This document shows, in pieces, positions 5,114 through 5,334 of a DNA stretch of 5,334 nt. Made by a program: the position numbers and the translations under genes. The first letter of the stretch is position 1, and each line of letters opens with the position of its first letter. The notes below the pieces were generated by a model. That model searched no databases. It was not told where the DNA came from and saw only the letters and a program-made list of their open reading frames with translations. This stretch comes from Erysipelotrichaceae bacterium (GTDB lineage Bacteria > Bacillota_I > Bacilli_A > Erysipelotrichales > Erysipelotrichaceae), in assembly GCA_003510215.1 (NCBI GenBank), contig DOKQ01000174.1, positions 1 to 5,334 of the forward strand, read 5' to 3'.

Positions 5114-5334
5114 TTGCCAAAAACCAAAGAGCGAAAAGTTTGTTTGAATCCTGAAAATAAGCATTTTCGGGCAATCAATTCATCCAAGGGTACCATGAAG
5201 GTTCCGATGGATGTGCTTGAAGCCATTCGCTGGGTTGATGTTGAGGGTTTAAGTCAGCAAGATGCAGCCCTTCGCTTAGGTGTTTCGCGCGGAACACTGC
5301 AAAGAATGCTCTACAGTGGTCATAAAATCATTGC
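5114..5334 (+). CDS. DUF134/UPF0251 family helix-turn-helix protein (partial, 3' end outside window)
   Basis: Seventy-three full codons are visible from a TTG start. The N-terminus (M)PKTKERKVCLNPENKHF corresponds to the family's MPRPxxxRxVCxxP opening, with C10 matching its conserved cysteine. Residues about 31-44 (PMDVLEAIRWVDVE) match the helix before the DNA-binding unit. Residues 45-66 (GLSQQDAALRLGVSRGTLQRML) form a clear helix-turn-helix like that of sigma-70 region 4. Family members are small putative DNA-binding proteins of unknown role. The TTG start is chosen because it gives the family-typical N-terminus, and a G-rich site (GGTGGGG, 5102-5108) lies 5 nt upstream; no in-frame ATG occurs before residue 28. 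The gene has its own promoter and a palindromic candidate operator, so it is probably not part of the pst operon. The protein should continue for some tens of residues past the window end. Confidence 0.82.
   Translation, partial: MPKTKERKVCLNPENKHFRAINSSKGTMKVPMDVLEAIRWVDVEGLSQQDAALRLGVSRGTLQRMLYSGHKII

Overview
The window looks like chromosomal DNA of a low-GC Gram-positive bacterium (Bacillota). The evidence is the AT-rich codon use, strong AGGAGG-type ribosome binding sites, a lipoprotein-type phosphate-binding protein, a TTAACA-type Pho box and consensus sigma-A promoter elements. A more precise placement (for example Erysipelotrichia or a neighbouring class) would be a guess. All recognisable genes are on the + strand and the region is densely packed; no stretch of 300 bases lacks a gene. 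I see no rRNA, tRNA, CRISPR array, insertion sequence or other mobile element.

Layout: (i) 1-114 is the 3' end of an unidentified gene that overlaps, by ATGA, the start of (ii) a WYL-domain transcriptional regulator (111-1043). (iii) 1044-1133 is the regulatory region of the phosphate operon: four hexamers at an exact 11-bp period (a Pho box), a -10 element and a strong ribosome binding site. (iv) 1134-4996 is a high-affinity phosphate uptake operon in the order pstS, pstC, pstA, pstB. A perfect hairpin terminator/attenuator lies between pstS and pstC, and pstC/pstA and pstA/pstB overlap. (v) 4997-5113 holds the operon terminator, a consensus promoter whose -35 box lies inside the terminator stem, and a 14-bp perfect palindrome at the expected transcription start. 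(vi) 5114-5334 is the 5' part of a DUF134/UPF0251 helix-turn-helix gene that starts at TTG and runs off the window.

How the genes work together: PstS is anchored to the outer face of the membrane and captures phosphate. PstC and PstA form the membrane channel, and a PstB dimer hydrolyses ATP to drive import. The Pho box implies induction by a PhoB/PhoP-type response regulator under phosphate starvation. The hairpin after pstS should keep the binding protein in excess over the membrane complex. phoU, often found after pstB, is not in the window.

The two most unusual points are protein architectures. PstS has its two halves in swapped order: the half normally at the C-terminus comes first, which looks like a circular permutation. 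PstA carries about 130 extra residues between its first and second membrane segments that read like a PDZ-type domain. No wholly new system is evident beyond these variants of a well-known transporter.
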